From Chryseobacterium sp. HSC-36S06 (GTDB taxonomy: Bacteria > Bacteroidota > Bacteroidia > Flavobacteriales > Weeksellaceae), in NCBI RefSeq assembly GCF_024171485.1, contig NZ_JALJZX010000002.1:620001-684000 (forward strand): a stretch of DNA of 64,000 nt, given 5' to 3'. A program made the translations under genes and the position numbers. This document shows, one piece after another, positions 1-8,794 of the stretch. The notes under the pieces are model-generated. The model searched no databases. It was given only the letters and a program-made list of their open reading frames with translations, and was not told where the DNA came from. Position 1 is the first letter of the stretch, and each line of letters begins with the position of its first letter.

Positions 1-435
1 AACACCAACAACTCCAACCAAATACGCCGACTTTACAAATTAAAAAGAAAATCGGGCCTCAATGCGCGAATCCTGAATATGTCTGCAGACTGGATTGATA
101 AATTCAAGACCCTGCACCTTAATGATGCGGAAGTGACAGATCTGAAGGACAAACATAAAGATGTTATCGCCGATTTTGAACACCTGAATGCGCAGGTAAC
201 CAACCTGATTTCGATGTTTCTTGCTATGAGCGACCAGAAAGCGAATCAGGTGATGAAAGTTCTGGCGATCTATTCGATGTATTTCTTTCCGATCACTTTT
301 ATTGCCGGAATTTATGGAATGAATTTCGAGAATATGCCTGAGCTCAGACAACCTGCCGGCTATTTTTTCACTTTAGGATTAATGGCCTTTATTTCTCTTC
401 TGACTTTTATTTATGTAAGAAGAAAACGGTGGTAA
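1..435 (+). CDS. corA: CorA-family divalent cation transporter, C-terminal part (start outside window)
   Basis: The frame is open from base 1, so this is the last 144 codons of a gene that begins upstream. The visible part shows a long cytoplasmic helical region, then two membrane segments. The first ends in the Gly-Met-Asn signature (visible codons 106-108) that defines CorA-type magnesium/cobalt channels. The second is followed by a short basic tail ending RRKRW, as is usual in the family. The protein would act in the inner membrane as a pentameric Mg2+/Co2+ channel. The gene converges on the membrane pyrophosphatase and shares a terminator with it. The family call is firm; the exact ion is inferred. 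Confidence 0.9.
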   Translation, partial: NTNNSNQIRRLYKLKRKSGLNARILNMSADWIDKFKTLHLNDAEVTDLKDKHKDVIADFEHLNAQVTNLISMFLAMSDQKANQVMKVLAIYSMYFFPITFIAGIYGMNFENMPELRQPAGYFFTLGLMAFISLLTFIYVRRKRW

Positions 436-468
436 CTTCTTAAATTGTTGTGCGAACATTATTAAACA

Positions 469-498
469 AAAAATCCCGGCTTTTCAGTCGGGATTTAT
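469..498. terminator. Bidirectional terminator between corA and hppA
   Basis: A perfect 8-bp stem AAATCCCG/CGGGATTT lies between two converging genes, with an A-run on one side and a T-rich stretch on the other, so it can stop transcription from both directions. Confidence 0.75.
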
Positions 499-513
499 TA
501 TTTGATTATTTTT

Positions 514-3252
514 TTAGAAGCTAAGCACTCTTACATCAATTCTTCTGTTTTGTGCTTTACATTCATCGGTATCATTGGCTTCACACATTGGAAAAAGCGG
601 GCCGTAACCTTCTGCTTCGATTCGGTCACCTGAAATCCCCATTTCGAGTAATTTCAGTTTTGCCGTTTGGGCGCGGAGGTTCGAAAGTTTCATATTGCTG
701 TCCGCATTTCCGGTATCATCAGTATAACCTCCTAATTTTACTCTTAAAGTAGGATAAGCATTCATGATTTCAGCCAGGTTTGTCAACAGAGCTTCTGAAC
801 CCGGCTTTAAATCGCTGCTGCCGCTTTGGAAATGTAGATTTTCAATGGTGAACCAGGTGTTCGGATCCAAAAGTGCCTGATCTTTAAGTTTAATTCCGTT
901 ATATAGCGCATAAAGCTGGCTGTTCTGCCCCATTAAGATGGATTTATCGGTTAGTTTCACTTCCTGAACATTTCCGGTGTCATATACATAATCACCATCA
1001 GCATTTAAACCGCCTTGTACCATCTGCGCGGTAGCAGAAGTCCCGGCATCCATACCCGGAGCCTCAGCTGCAACAGTAGTAACTCCCATCATTTTATTGA
1101 GAGATTCCAGTTTTTCTCTTCTGTTATTTTCAATTTTATCTTTGTGCATAATGGCCAAAGTAGGTGCAATCACCAATGAAACGATGGACATTAACTTAAT
1201 CAGAATGTTCATTGAAGGACCGGAAGTATCTTTGAAAGGATCGCCTACTGTATCTCCCGTTACAGAAGCTTTGTGCGGCTCGGAACCTTTGTAGAAAGTT
1301 TTCCCGTTGATATCCACACCTTTTTCAAAAGATTTTTTAGCATTATCCCACGCACCTCCGGCATTGTTCTGAAACATTCCCATCAGTACACCTGAAACCG
1401 TAGCGCCTGCAAGAAATCCTCCTAACACCTCAGGTCCAAAAATAAATCCAACTAAAAGCGGAGACACCAAAGCAATCGCTCCTGGAAGCAACATTTTTCT
1501 GATTGAGGCATCCGTAGAAATCGCTACACACTTTTCATATTCCGGAGTTGCTTTACCTTCCAGAATTCCCGGAATTTCGCGAAACTGCCGGCGAACTTCC
1601 TCTACCATCGCCATTGCAGCTTCTCCCACTGCTTTGATTGCTAATGAAGAGAATATGAATGGAATCATCGCTCCTACGAATAAACCTGCCAATACATCGG
1701 CTCTGTAAATATCAATTCCGTCAATTCCTGCAATTCCCACGAACGCTGCAAATAACGCAAGCGCTGTTAAGGCCGCTGAAGCAATTGCAAAACCTTTACC
1801 TGTGGCTGCTGTAGTATTACCTACTGCATCTAAAATATCTGTTTTTTCACGAACTTCTTTCGGTAATTCGCTCATCTCTGCAATTCCGCCTGCGTTATCG
1901 GCAATCGGTCCGAAAGCGTCAATCGCCAACTGCATGGCAGTAGTAGCCATCATTCCGGCTGCAGCAATTGCTACACCGTATAATCCTGCACAAAGATAAG
2001 ATCCGTAAATACCACCAGCCAGAACTAAAATCGGTAAAAGGGTAGATTCCATACCTACGGCAAGTCCCCCTATAATATTGGTTGCGTGACCTGTTGAGGA
2101 CTGCTTTACAATGGTTTTAACCGGTCTTTTACCCATTGCAGTATAGTACTCAGTAATGATGCTCATTAATGTACCTACAACCAAACCTACGATAATAGCT
2201 CCGAAAACACCCATTTTGGTGAACTCGTGACCTCTTAAAGTCATGGTTTCAGGCAATAAATAATTTACCAGAAAGTAAGAAGAGATTGCGGTAAGTACAA
2301 TACTTCCCCAGTTCCCCATATTTAAAGCATTCTGTACCGGGGCAGTATCAAGTTCAGCGGTTTCGCTGATTTTAACAAATAGTGTCCCTATCATCGAGAA
2401 GATGATTCCTGTACCGGCGATCAGCATTGGCAAAAGAATCGGTGCAAATCCGCCGAAAAGATCCGGGGAAATTGTTTCGTTACCCAACACCATTGTTGCT
2501 AAAACTGTTGCTACATAAGATCCGAATAAATCGGCTCCCATTCCTGCAACATCACCCACATTATCACCCACGTTATCTGCAATTGTCGCAGGGTTTCTTG
2601 GATCATCCTCCGGAATACCAGCTTCCACTTTACCTACTAAATCGGCACCTACATCGGCGGCTTTAGTATAAATTCCACCTCCTACACGTGCAAAAAGTGC
2701 GATGGATTCTGCACCTAAAGAGAATCCTGTAAGGATCTCAATGGCTTTCTCCATTTCATGTGTATTTGCTGCAGAACCTGGCGCGAAGATCTGTTTGATA
2801 ATTAAATATAAGGCACCTAAACCCAATACGGCTAATCCTGCAACACCCATTCCCATTACGGAACCTCCAGTAAAGGAAACCTTTAGAGCTTTAGAAAGTG
2901 ATGTTTTTGCAGCTTCTGCAGTTCTTACGTTGGCTTTGGTGGCGATTTTCATTCCGATGAATCCAGCCAGGGCAGAAAGAATTGCGCCGAAGACAAATGC
3001 GAGGCCAATACTCCAGTGTGAATTTGCGTTGCTGGCACCCATTAAAGCGAGTAATACAGCTACAATCACTACGAAATACATCATAATTTTGTATTCTGCT
3101 TTAAGGAAAGCCATGGCACCATCGGCAATGTGCCCACTAATCTCCTTCATGCGGTCGTTACCGGCGTTCTGTTTGCTCACCCAGGAACTCTGAATAAAAG
3201 TGTAGATTAAGGCAATAATACCAAAGATTGGTACTAAAATAAATAAATTCAT
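514..3252 (-). CDS. hppA: Membrane-bound ion-translocating pyrophosphatase with C-terminal OmpA-like domain
   Basis: This 912-residue protein couples pyrophosphate hydrolysis to H+ and/or Na+ pumping across the inner membrane. The first ~700 residues are a multi-span M-PPase, with the catalytic loop GADLVGKVE near residue 204 and the paired DNVGDNVGD acidic motif just after it. At ~residue 481 the text reads [10 protein letters not shown]. Alanine at this site, rather than lysine, marks the K+-dependent class. After a ~95-residue linker, residues ~797-912 form an OmpA-like peptidoglycan-binding module ([21 protein letters not shown]). A canonical M-PPase is ~660-770 residues long, so the tail is an addition. 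The soluble PPase gene lies upstream but is separated by a terminator. The pumped ion cannot be settled by eye. Confidence 0.95.
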   Translation of the reverse strand: MNLFILVPIFGIIALIYTFIQSSWVSKQNAGNDRMKEISGHIADGAMAFLKAEYKIMMYFVVIVAVLLALMGASNANSHWSIGLAFVFGAILSALAGFIGMKIATKANVRTAEAAKTSLSKALKVSFTGGSVMGMGVAGLAVLGLGALYLIIKQIFAPGSAANTHEMEKAIEILTGFSLGAESIALFARVGGGIYTKAADVGADLVGKVEAGIPEDDPRNPATIADNVGDNVGDVAGMGADLFGSYVATVLATMVLGNETISPDLFGGFAPILLPMLIAGTGIIFSMIGTLFVKISETAELDTAPVQNALNMGNWGSIVLTAISSYFLVNYLLPETMTLRGHEFTKMGVFGAIIVGLVVGTLMSIITEYYTAMGKRPVKTIVKQSSTGHATNIIGGLAVGMESTLLPILVLAGGIYGSYLCAGLYGVAIAAAGMMATTAMQLAIDAFGPIADNAGGIAEMSELPKEVREKTDILDAVGNTTAATGKGFAIASAALTALALFAAFVGIAGIDGIDIYRADVLAGLFVGAMIPFIFSSLAIKAVGEAAMAMVEEVRRQFREIPGILEGKATPEYEKCVAISTDASIRKMLLPGAIALVSPLLVGFIFGPEVLGGFLAGATVSGVLMGMFQNNAGGAWDNAKKSFEKGVDINGKTFYKGSEPHKASVTGDTVGDPFKDTSGPSMNILIKLMSIVSLVIAPTLAIMHKDKIENNRREKLESLNKMMGVTTVAAEAPGMDAGTSATAQMVQGGLNADGDYVYDTGNVQEVKLTDKSILMGQNSQLYALYNGIKLKDQALLDPNTWFTIENLHFQSGSSDLKPGSEALLTNLAEIMNAYPTLRVKLGGYTDDTGNADSNMKLSNLRAQTAKLKLLEMGISGDRIEAEGYGPLFPMCEANDTDECKAQNRRIDVRVLSF

Positions 3253-3344
3253 AGATTATTTTTTAATGTTAACATCCTGTTAAAAAAAACATAAACCGAA
3301 AATACACAATTTATTTTAAATTCTTCAGTAAACTTTGATAAAAT

Positions 3345-3376
3345 AAAAAGGCAGATGTATGAACACCTGCCTTTAT
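3345..3376 (-). terminator. Terminator after ppa
   Basis: On the minus strand a hairpin with arms AAAGGCAG and CTGCCTTT is followed by TTTATTTT. It lies after the ppa stop codon and before the hppA start, so the two pyrophosphatase genes are probably transcribed separately. Confidence 0.7.
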
Positions 3377-3398
3377 TACTGCGTTGAATCCGGAAGGA

Positions 3399-4010
3399 TT
3401 AACCACCGAATTTGCTTGCATAATCTTTCTGCGATGCCTTAATCACTTTCTTTGCATGGTCGGCACCGTATACTTCCTGAATTCTGCATTTAGCAGGCTC
3501 ATCCGGAAGGTTTTTATAGGTAAGGAAATAGTGCATCAATCTCTTGATCTCGGCCTGTGGAAGCTCTTCGATATCTCGGAAGTGTCCGAAAGCGTGATCG
3601 CCTTTCATTACTGCTACAATTTTATCATCAGCTTCACCTTTATCAATCATCTTGAAACCACCAATTGGAATAGCTTCCATCAACATACCGCCGGCGTGGA
3701 TGTTGTGCGAGCTCAATACGCAGATATCCAGCGGATCAAGGTCACCTGTCTGAACATCTTCTGCTCCACTTTCTATTGCAAGTTTCAATACTTCATCATG
3801 ACAGTAAGTACGCGGAATAAATCCGTAAAGTGCGGGAATGATATTGGAAAACTGCTGCGGGCGATCAACTTTCAGATAACCGCTCTGTTTGTCGATTTCG
3901 TATTTGATGGTATCACTGGGAACGATCTCTACAAAAACATTTACAACATTAGGTACATCTCCTCCTGCTGAAATCCCGTGCCATGGATGTGCTTTAAAAT
4001 TTGGTATCAT
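3399..4010 (-). CDS. ppa: Inorganic pyrophosphatase, soluble family I
   Basis: This cytoplasmic enzyme hydrolyses pyrophosphate to two phosphates and so pulls biosynthetic reactions forward. At 203 residues it is near the usual family I length. The signature DLDPLD, which holds the metal-binding aspartates, lies near residue 90, with further conserved patches ALYGFIPRTYC and GDHAFGHF. It starts 9 bases after the stop of the upstream 169-residue membrane-anchored protein, so the two form an operon. The membrane pyrophosphatase is the next gene downstream, giving a locus with both a heat-dissipating and an energy-conserving way to remove pyrophosphate. Confidence 0.95.
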   Translation of the reverse strand: MIPNFKAHPWHGISAGGDVPNVVNVFVEIVPSDTIKYEIDKQSGYLKVDRPQQFSNIIPALYGFIPRTYCHDEVLKLAIESGAEDVQTGDLDPLDICVLSSHNIHAGGMLMEAIPIGGFKMIDKGEADDKIVAVMKGDHAFGHFRDIEELPQAEIKRLMHYFLTYKNLPDEPAKCRIQEVYGADHAKKVIKASQKDYASKFGG

Positions 4011-4019
4011 TTATTTATT

Positions 4020-4529
4020 TTAATTTACAATTAGGTTTTCTTTTCTTAACTCTTCAATAGTCTGGGCAATGAAATCATTTTCATTCATGTAATTCATGAG
4101 AAATACAGTTTTAAATTCATCAAGCGTAGCACTATCACTAAGGTTTTCGTAAGTCGTATGAATGAGGTGAAGGACACTGTTCTTGGAGCTCACTACATTT
4201 TTCCACGTATTCTTTGTTAGATACAGCTGCTGCGAAGCATTGTAATCGAATTCTTCGTTAATGGTTTTTTCGATGAGGAAAACGTACTCGTGCGGCGCAA
4301 GGCTGCGGTCGAATTTGGTCACGAGATTTGCAGGTTTCATTCTTTCAAGAAACAGGGTAAGCCTCTCGTAGGCATGAACACGCTGTTCCGAATTTCCTTT
4401 TACCGTCAATAATTTAATTTCCTGATTCTTGAGTTTAATATAACTGAACACGAACTGTCTCATGAAAACCAGAAAGGGCAATGCCATTAAAAACGCAAAC
4501 GCGTAAGGGAAATAAGGCCAATCGATCAT
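4020..4529 (-). CDS. Conserved hypothetical protein with N-terminal membrane anchor
   Basis: The 169-residue product has one hydrophobic segment near residues 7-28 (FAFLMALPFLVFMRQFVF) followed by a mostly helical soluble part rich in Lys and Glu. I do not recognise an enzyme motif. The organisation (a membrane anchor, then a charged helical domain with conserved aromatics) is typical of uncharacterised Bacteroidota proteins. It is the first gene of a likely operon with ppa, with 9 bases between them, and a consensus -7 element lies just upstream. A role near the membrane is all that can be inferred. Confidence 0.75.
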   Translation of the reverse strand: MIDWPYFPYAFAFLMALPFLVFMRQFVFSYIKLKNQEIKLLTVKGNSEQRVHAYERLTLFLERMKPANLVTKFDRSLAPHEYVFLIEKTINEEFDYNASQQLYLTKNTWKNVVSSKNSVLHLIHTTYENLSDSATLDEFKTVFLMNYMNENDFIAQTIEELRKENLIVN

Positions 4530-4545
4530 AAAAAATATTAGGGTG

Positions 4546-4553
4546 CAAAATTA
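4546..4553 (-). promoter_or_regulatory. Putative -7 element (TAnnTTTG) for the 169-residue protein/ppa operon
   Basis: On the minus strand the 8-mer TAATTTTG matches the Bacteroidota -7 consensus. It ends 16 bases upstream of the ATG at 4529, giving a leader of about 12 nt. No clear -33 TTG is seen. Confidence 0.5.
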
Positions 4554-4642
4554 CTAATTTTTTCATCACTGCGCTAAAATAAGCGTACATATAGTAATCT
4601 GTGATTAATCTAGAATAAGCGTTGTAGAAACTTGGGCAAAAA

Positions 4643-5536
4643 TTAAAAACGAAACAAAGTTTTAAACACTTCTTTTTTGGTATATGACAGTACACTATAT
4701 TCCTTCAGTTCCGGGCGAAAACCTCTAAAGAACTCTTCAACACTTGGGATTTCACTTCCTTCGAAATCAAAAATACGATTCTCGATACTCTGTTCTATAA
4801 TATAATCTATCAGAACAGATGCACCTGAAAGCTTTACAAAATTTCTGTTATTAAATGTTCCAAGCAAAGTAGCGGATTTAGCACTATAATGAATTGCAAT
4901 AAGATTGATAATTTCAGATTGATAAATAAATCCATAAAACTTTAAGTAACCCTGCTTATAAAATGCTTCAAAAATTCTTAGATATTCTTTTAAATCTCGT
5001 TCTTTTCCTAAACCTACCATATTAAGTTCAACAAAACTTTGAGCCTGTCTGAAGTCATCAATTTCTACAATAGAAGAATTTTGTAAAACATCTTCGTCCA
5101 GTCTTAACTTTCTTTTCCTTTTAGGAGAATATTTCGCCCTTACGGTCTCATATCTATCGGGAGGTATTAGATAATTTTTCCTTTTTTTTAAATTGGTTGT
5201 AAAACGATTACTATCATTAAATGCATAATACCAAATGTTGTATTTTTTTACAAAAATTTCCAGAAATAAATCATTAAGATTCGTGGAATCACATGATGAA
5301 AAAATACCAAGTTGCTGGCAAAGTTTAGGATTTACTGCTACTTTAAAACCCATTTTTTTTATATACGGAACGGGCATTACAGCTTCGTAGTCATTGTAGA
5401 CCAATAAATCCCACCTTTTTTCCGAAGTGACATCTAAAAACTGTCTTTCTGCTGAATATTTGTATTGAGCAGAATTACTTAAACACGCTTGGTATTTTTC
5501 AAAATCGATCTCCTGATAATTCAGTCTCTTAATCAT
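4643..5536 (-). CDS. FemAB/GNAT-like acyltransferase-fold protein, uncharacterised
   Basis: The 297-residue protein resembles GNAT/FemAB-like proteins of Bacteroidota. It has an N-terminal half with a short beta-rich segment (YNDYEAVMPVPY), a middle region dense in Lys/Arg (KRKRKLRLDEDV, residues ~140-150), and a C-terminal half with FYGFIYQSEIINLIAIHYS and FDFEGSEIPSVEEFFRGF, which recalls the acetyl-CoA/tRNA-donor fold of FemX-type enzymes. No catalytic residues are assigned. The start codon overlaps the end of radC by 4 bases, so the two are translationally coupled. The locus is more AT-rich than its neighbours. A role in cell-wall or small-molecule acylation is possible but not shown. Confidence 0.65.
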   Translation of the reverse strand: MIKRLNYQEIDFEKYQACLSNSAQYKYSAERQFLDVTSEKRWDLLVYNDYEAVMPVPYIKKMGFKVAVNPKLCQQLGIFSSCDSTNLNDLFLEIFVKKYNIWYYAFNDSNRFTTNLKKRKNYLIPPDRYETVRAKYSPKRKRKLRLDEDVLQNSSIVEIDDFRQAQSFVELNMVGLGKERDLKEYLRIFEAFYKQGYLKFYGFIYQSEIINLIAIHYSAKSATLLGTFNNRNFVKLSGASVLIDYIIEQSIENRIFDFEGSEIPSVEEFFRGFRPELKEYSVLSYTKKEVFKTLFRF

Positions 5537-6210
5537 AATAAATTTTCGTCGGCAAAACTGAAATAAGCATTCTGTGAAATAATTAAATGATCCAACAACT
5601 GGATGTTAAGAATTTTACCAGCATCCGCAATCTGTTTGGTGATTCGCAGATCTTCCTGGCTGGGTTTCAGGTTTCCGGAAGGATGGTTGTGGGCAACCGC
5701 AATTGCGGTGGCAAGATGCTCCAGGCCTGTCTTGAACAGAATACGCACATCAACAACAGACTGATTAATTCCGCCAGCGGATAGTCTCGATTTACCCAAA
5801 ATCCGGTTGTTCTGATTTAGAAATATCGCCCAGAATTCTTCAGTCTGAAGATCTGAAAGATAAGGCTGCAGCACTTTATAAATGTCTTTGCTTTCGCGGA
5901 TCTGAATTTTTTCAGGAACTTCCTGGGCTGCACGCCTGCGGCCTATTTCCAGGGCTGCAGCGATAGAGATTGCCTTCGCTTCGCCCACTCCCTTAAATTT
6001 CATTAAATCTGAAAGCGAAAGCAGTGATAAATTATGCCAATTGTTTTCTACGGAATGCAGAATCTTTCTGCCCAGTTCCACTGCAGAATCTTCGCGGTTT
6101 CCGCTGCCCATGATAATCGCAAGAAGTTCGGCATCAGACAGCGCATTTTTACCTTTGAGTAAAAATTTTTCCCGAGGTCTGTCGTCTTCTGCAAGAAATT
6201 TTATGGACAT
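5533..6210 (-). CDS. radC: RadC family JAB-domain protein
   Basis: The 225-residue protein has an N-terminal helix-hairpin-helix-like region (LMKFKGVGEAKAISIAAALEIGRR, split here as GVGEAKAISIAAALEIG) and a C-terminal JAB/MPN metalloprotease fold. The JAMM motif is intact, with His-x-His-Pro-Ser-Gly and a downstream Asp (HNHPSGNLKPSQED, residues ~173-186). Despite the name, a DNA-repair role for RadC is doubtful in characterised bacteria, so the biochemical function is open. It is followed, with a 4-base overlap, by the FemAB-like gene. The length is normal for the family. Confidence 0.9.
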   Translation of the reverse strand: MSIKFLAEDDRPREKFLLKGKNALSDAELLAIIMGSGNREDSAVELGRKILHSVENNWHNLSLLSLSDLMKFKGVGEAKAISIAAALEIGRRRAAQEVPEKIQIRESKDIYKVLQPYLSDLQTEEFWAIFLNQNNRILGKSRLSAGGINQSVVDVRILFKTGLEHLATAIAVAHNHPSGNLKPSQEDLRITKQIADAGKILNIQLLDHLIISQNAYFSFADENLL

Positions 6211-6290
6211 ATTCTTATGGATTCTGGGTGAAACAGAAAATTCTTAATTTTTAAAGTTAGTAAAAATTATAGAATTTACAATAGACAGGA

Positions 6291-6959
6291 TCAGTAGATA
6301 ATCTGCCCGTCTTTCATCACCAGTTTCCTGTCTGTAGTGTCGGCCAGATGCGTATTGTGAGTTACGATGACAAAAGTTTGGTTGTATTTGTCTCTGAGGT
6401 CGAAAAACAGCTGGTGCAGATCATCGGCGTTTTTAGAATCCAGATTACCTGTAGGTTCATCGGCGAAAATAATTTTTGGGGAATTAATCAAGGCTCTTGC
6501 GACTGCGGTTCTTTGCGCTTCTCCACCCGACATTTCGTTAGGTTTGTGATGAAGGCGGTGGGCAATATTCAGATCTTCGAAAAGAGAATAGGCTTTATCT
6601 AGGGATTCTTTTTCGTTTTTTCCTGAAATCCTGGTTGGGAGCAACACGTTTTCGAGTGCCGTAAATTCGGGTAAAAGCTGGTGAAACTGAAAAACAAAGC
6701 CTATATTCTCGTTCCGAAACTTAGAAAGCTGCCTGTCATTCATTTCGATAAATGATTTTCCGGCTAAGGCAATCTCGGTATTGAAACTTTTGGGATTCGT
6801 CGGTGTATCCAAAGTTCCTAAAATCTGCAAGAGTGTAGATTTACCGGCCCCCGATTCTCCGACGATCGACACTACTTCGCCCTCGAGAATGTGTACATCT
6901 ACGCCTTTCAGAACTTCTAAATCTCCGTATGATTTATGAATATTACTTGCTTTTATCAT
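6291..6959 (-). CDS. lolD: ABC transporter ATP-binding protein, LolD/MacB type
   Basis: This 222-residue ATPase energises an inner-membrane ABC complex, probably the lipoprotein-releasing LolCDE system. It has Walker A GESGAGKST (residues ~36-44), signature MSGGEAQR, Walker B IIFADEPTGNLDS and an H-loop His in VTHNTH. The ATG at 6959 (MIKASN) is chosen because the frame upstream of it (to 7019) encodes a non-homologous Phe/Ile-rich stretch and family members begin at this point. No permease gene is adjacent, so assignment to Lol rather than a MacB-like exporter rests on family resemblance and on the LolA genes elsewhere in the window. Confidence 0.85.
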   Translation of the reverse strand: MIKASNIHKSYGDLEVLKGVDVHILEGEVVSIVGESGAGKSTLLQILGTLDTPTNPKSFNTEIALAGKSFIEMNDRQLSKFRNENIGFVFQFHQLLPEFTALENVLLPTRISGKNEKESLDKAYSLFEDLNIAHRLHHKPNEMSGGEAQRTAVARALINSPKIIFADEPTGNLDSKNADDLHQLFFDLRDKYNQTFVIVTHNTHLADTTDRKLVMKDGQIIY

Positions 6960-7007
6960 GGTTTCAAAAATAGTGAAAATGATTTTAATATGTAAAGAAA
7001 AATCCTT

Positions 7008-7034
7008 CCAAAAATACATTTGAAAGGATTTCAG
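7008..7034 (-). terminator. Terminator after the E2 gene
   Basis: On the minus strand an 11-bp stem (AAATCCTTTCA with one G-T wobble) is followed by TTTTTCTTT, just past the stop codon of the dihydrolipoyl acetyltransferase gene. Confidence 0.7.
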
Positions 7035-7050
7035 AAATATAAATTTTAAT

Positions 7051-8718
7051 TTAGAGCAGCAGCGTTAAAGGCTGTTCCAAATACGTTCTTAAAGTCTGTA
7101 AAAACTGTGCGCCAGTTGCCCCGTCAACCACACGGTGGTCGCAGGCAAGCGAAAGTTTCATGGTATTTCCTACAACGATCTGTCCGTCTTTCACAATTGG
7201 TTTTTCAACAATCGCTCCTACAGAAAGAATTGCAGAGTTAGGCTGGTTGATGATCGAGGTAAATGTTTCAATTCCAAACATTCCCAAATTGGAAACAGAG
7301 AATGTTGAACCTTCCATTTCGTTGGCTTTCAAGCCTTTGGATTTTGCTCTTCCGGCCATATCTTTCACTGCGGCAGAAATCTGGTTGTAATTCATCTGGT
7401 CTGCATTTTTCAGAACAGGAACAACCAATCCATCTGGAATTGCTACAGCAACGCCTACATTGATGTTTCCGTGGTGAACAATTTTATCTGCATGCCATGT
7501 TGAATTTACCTGCGGATGTTTTCTTAAAGCCATTGCTGTCGCTTTAATCACCATATCATTGAATGAAATTTTAGTGTCAGGCAATGAATTGATTTCTTTT
7601 CTGGCTTCAATCGCTTTATCCATGTTTATTTCAACAATCAGATAATAATGCGGTGCGGTGAATTTACTTTCAGAAAGCCTTTTCGCGATGATGTTTCTTA
7701 CCTGAGAATTCGGTGTTTCAGAATCTTCACCCTGAACAAAATTCATTACAGGCTGAGCAGCTTTCACTTCAGCAACAGATTTAGTTTCTGCTACCTGCGC
7801 AGTCTGAGCGGATGGGGTGAAACTTTCCACATCTTTTTTCACGATTCTTCCGTTCTCCCCTGTTCCTTTTAAAGCATGAACATCAATTCCTTTATCTTCG
7901 GCCATTTTTTTAGCCAAAGGAGAAATCGCCACACGCTCGCCAGTTGAAGCAGCTACAGGAGTCGAAGCTGTTTCTGTCTTGGAAGTTTCTGCTTTCGCTT
8001 CAGCAACTGGAGTTTTATTTTCTGATTTTTTACCGCCACCGGAAATGATTCCGGAAACATCGGTTCCTTCAGGACCGATAATCGCTAAAACGGTATCCAC
8101 CGGACTTGCTCCGCCTTCTTCAGTTCCTACATATAAAAGATTTCCGTTGAACTCGGATTCGAAATCCTGAACCGCCTTATCGGTTTCGATTTCTGCTAAA
8201 ATATCGCCTTCTTTAACAGCCTCACCTAATTTTTTGTGCCATTTGGCAACTTTACCTTCAGTCATCGTATCGGAAAGACGAGGCATCGTGATTACTTCCA
8301 CACCTGCGGGAATTTCTGCTGATGCAGTTCCTTCTTCTTTTTCAACAGGCTTGGTCGTTTCTACATCGGTCACATTCTGTTCGGTTTTGTTTTCTTCGGG
8401 AATTCCTGCTGCTTCTGTTGCGGAAGTTCCCGCATCCGCTGATTGAGAATTTCCGCCTTTCAATGCTGAAATATCTTCGCCTGCATTACCAATAATTGCC
8501 AAAACAGAATCTACCGGAGAAGATCCTCCTTCTTCAGTACCGATAAACAAAAGGGTTCCGTTATATTCTGATTCAAAATCCTGAACGGCTTTGTCGGTTT
8601 CAATTTCTGCTAAAATATCGCCCTCTTTCACAGCATCGCCAACTTTTTTGTGCCATTTGGCTACTTTCCCGTCCGTCATTGTATCGGAAAGTCGGGGCAT
8701 TGTAATTACTTCAGCCAT
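7051..8718 (-). CDS. pdhC: Pyruvate dehydrogenase E2, dihydrolipoyl acetyltransferase
   Basis: The E2 core of the pyruvate dehydrogenase complex transfers acetyl groups from E1 to CoA. The 555 residues hold two very similar lipoyl domains (residues ~1-85 and ~140-225), each with the lipoyl-lysine motif ETDKAVQDFE, joined by Ala/Glu-rich linkers. A peripheral subunit-binding domain follows (ISPLAKKMAEDKGIDV, ~residue 265), then the catalytic domain ending with the His-x3-Asp-Gly active site in CDHRVVDGA. It lies downstream of the E1-alpha gene on the same strand, but a strong hairpin separates them. No E1-beta or E3 gene is in the window. Confidence 0.95.
   Translation of the reverse strand: MAEVITMPRLSDTMTDGKVAKWHKKVGDAVKEGDILAEIETDKAVQDFESEYNGTLLFIGTEEGGSSPVDSVLAIIGNAGEDISALKGGNSQSADAGTSATEAAGIPEENKTEQNVTDVETTKPVEKEEGTASAEIPAGVEVITMPRLSDTMTEGKVAKWHKKLGEAVKEGDILAEIETDKAVQDFESEFNGNLLYVGTEEGGASPVDTVLAIIGPEGTDVSGIISGGGKKSENKTPVAEAKAETSKTETASTPVAASTGERVAISPLAKKMAEDKGIDVHALKGTGENGRIVKKDVESFTPSAQTAQVAETKSVAEVKAAQPVMNFVQGEDSETPNSQVRNIIAKRLSESKFTAPHYYLIVEINMDKAIEARKEINSLPDTKISFNDMVIKATAMALRKHPQVNSTWHADKIVHHGNINVGVAVAIPDGLVVPVLKNADQMNYNQISAAVKDMAGRAKSKGLKANEMEGSTFSVSNLGMFGIETFTSIINQPNSAILSVGAIVEKPIVKDGQIVVGNTMKLSLACDHRVVDGATGAQFLQTLRTYLEQPLTLLL
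8139..8715 (-). repeat. Tandem lipoyl-domain duplication inside pdhC
   Basis: Two protein-level repeats of ~85 residues share EVITMPRLSDTM, GKVAKWHKK, EGDILAEIETDKAVQDFESE and GTEEGG almost without change, while their codons differ at many third positions. This shows an old duplication under protein-level constraint. The alanine- and glutamate-rich linker between them is not conserved. Confidence 0.85.
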
Positions 8719-8740
8719 AATTTTTATTATTTGAGATTAA

Positions 8741-8780
8741 AAAGCCGAAGCAGGAGATTTTGCAGTCTCCAGCTTCGGAT
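8741..8780 (-). terminator. Hairpin between pdhA and pdhC (terminator or attenuator)
   Basis: Arms at 8745-8757 and 8766-8778 form a 13-bp stem with one mismatch and an 8-nt loop. On the minus strand the stem is followed by CTTTTTAATC. It lies between the pdhA stop and the pdhC start, so it would reduce transcription of E2 relative to E1-alpha, or stabilise the upstream mRNA 3' end after processing. Confidence 0.7.
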
Positions 8781-8794
8781 TTCAAATTTAATTA

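Noticed and set aside
2702-3193. 163-residue open frame antisense to hppA
   Set aside because: It arises from the codon bias of the membrane pyrophosphatase; no independent start signal or family was seen.
3384-3971. 195-residue open frame on the plus strand opposite ppa
   Set aside because: It is antisense to a well-conserved family I pyrophosphatase and its translation has no recognisable motif or compositional sense.
4435-4695. 86-residue open frame between the FemAB-like and 169-residue genes
   Set aside because: It overlaps the start of the downstream gene and the end of the upstream gene in another frame, and its text is Cys/Tyr/Phe-rich without motif.
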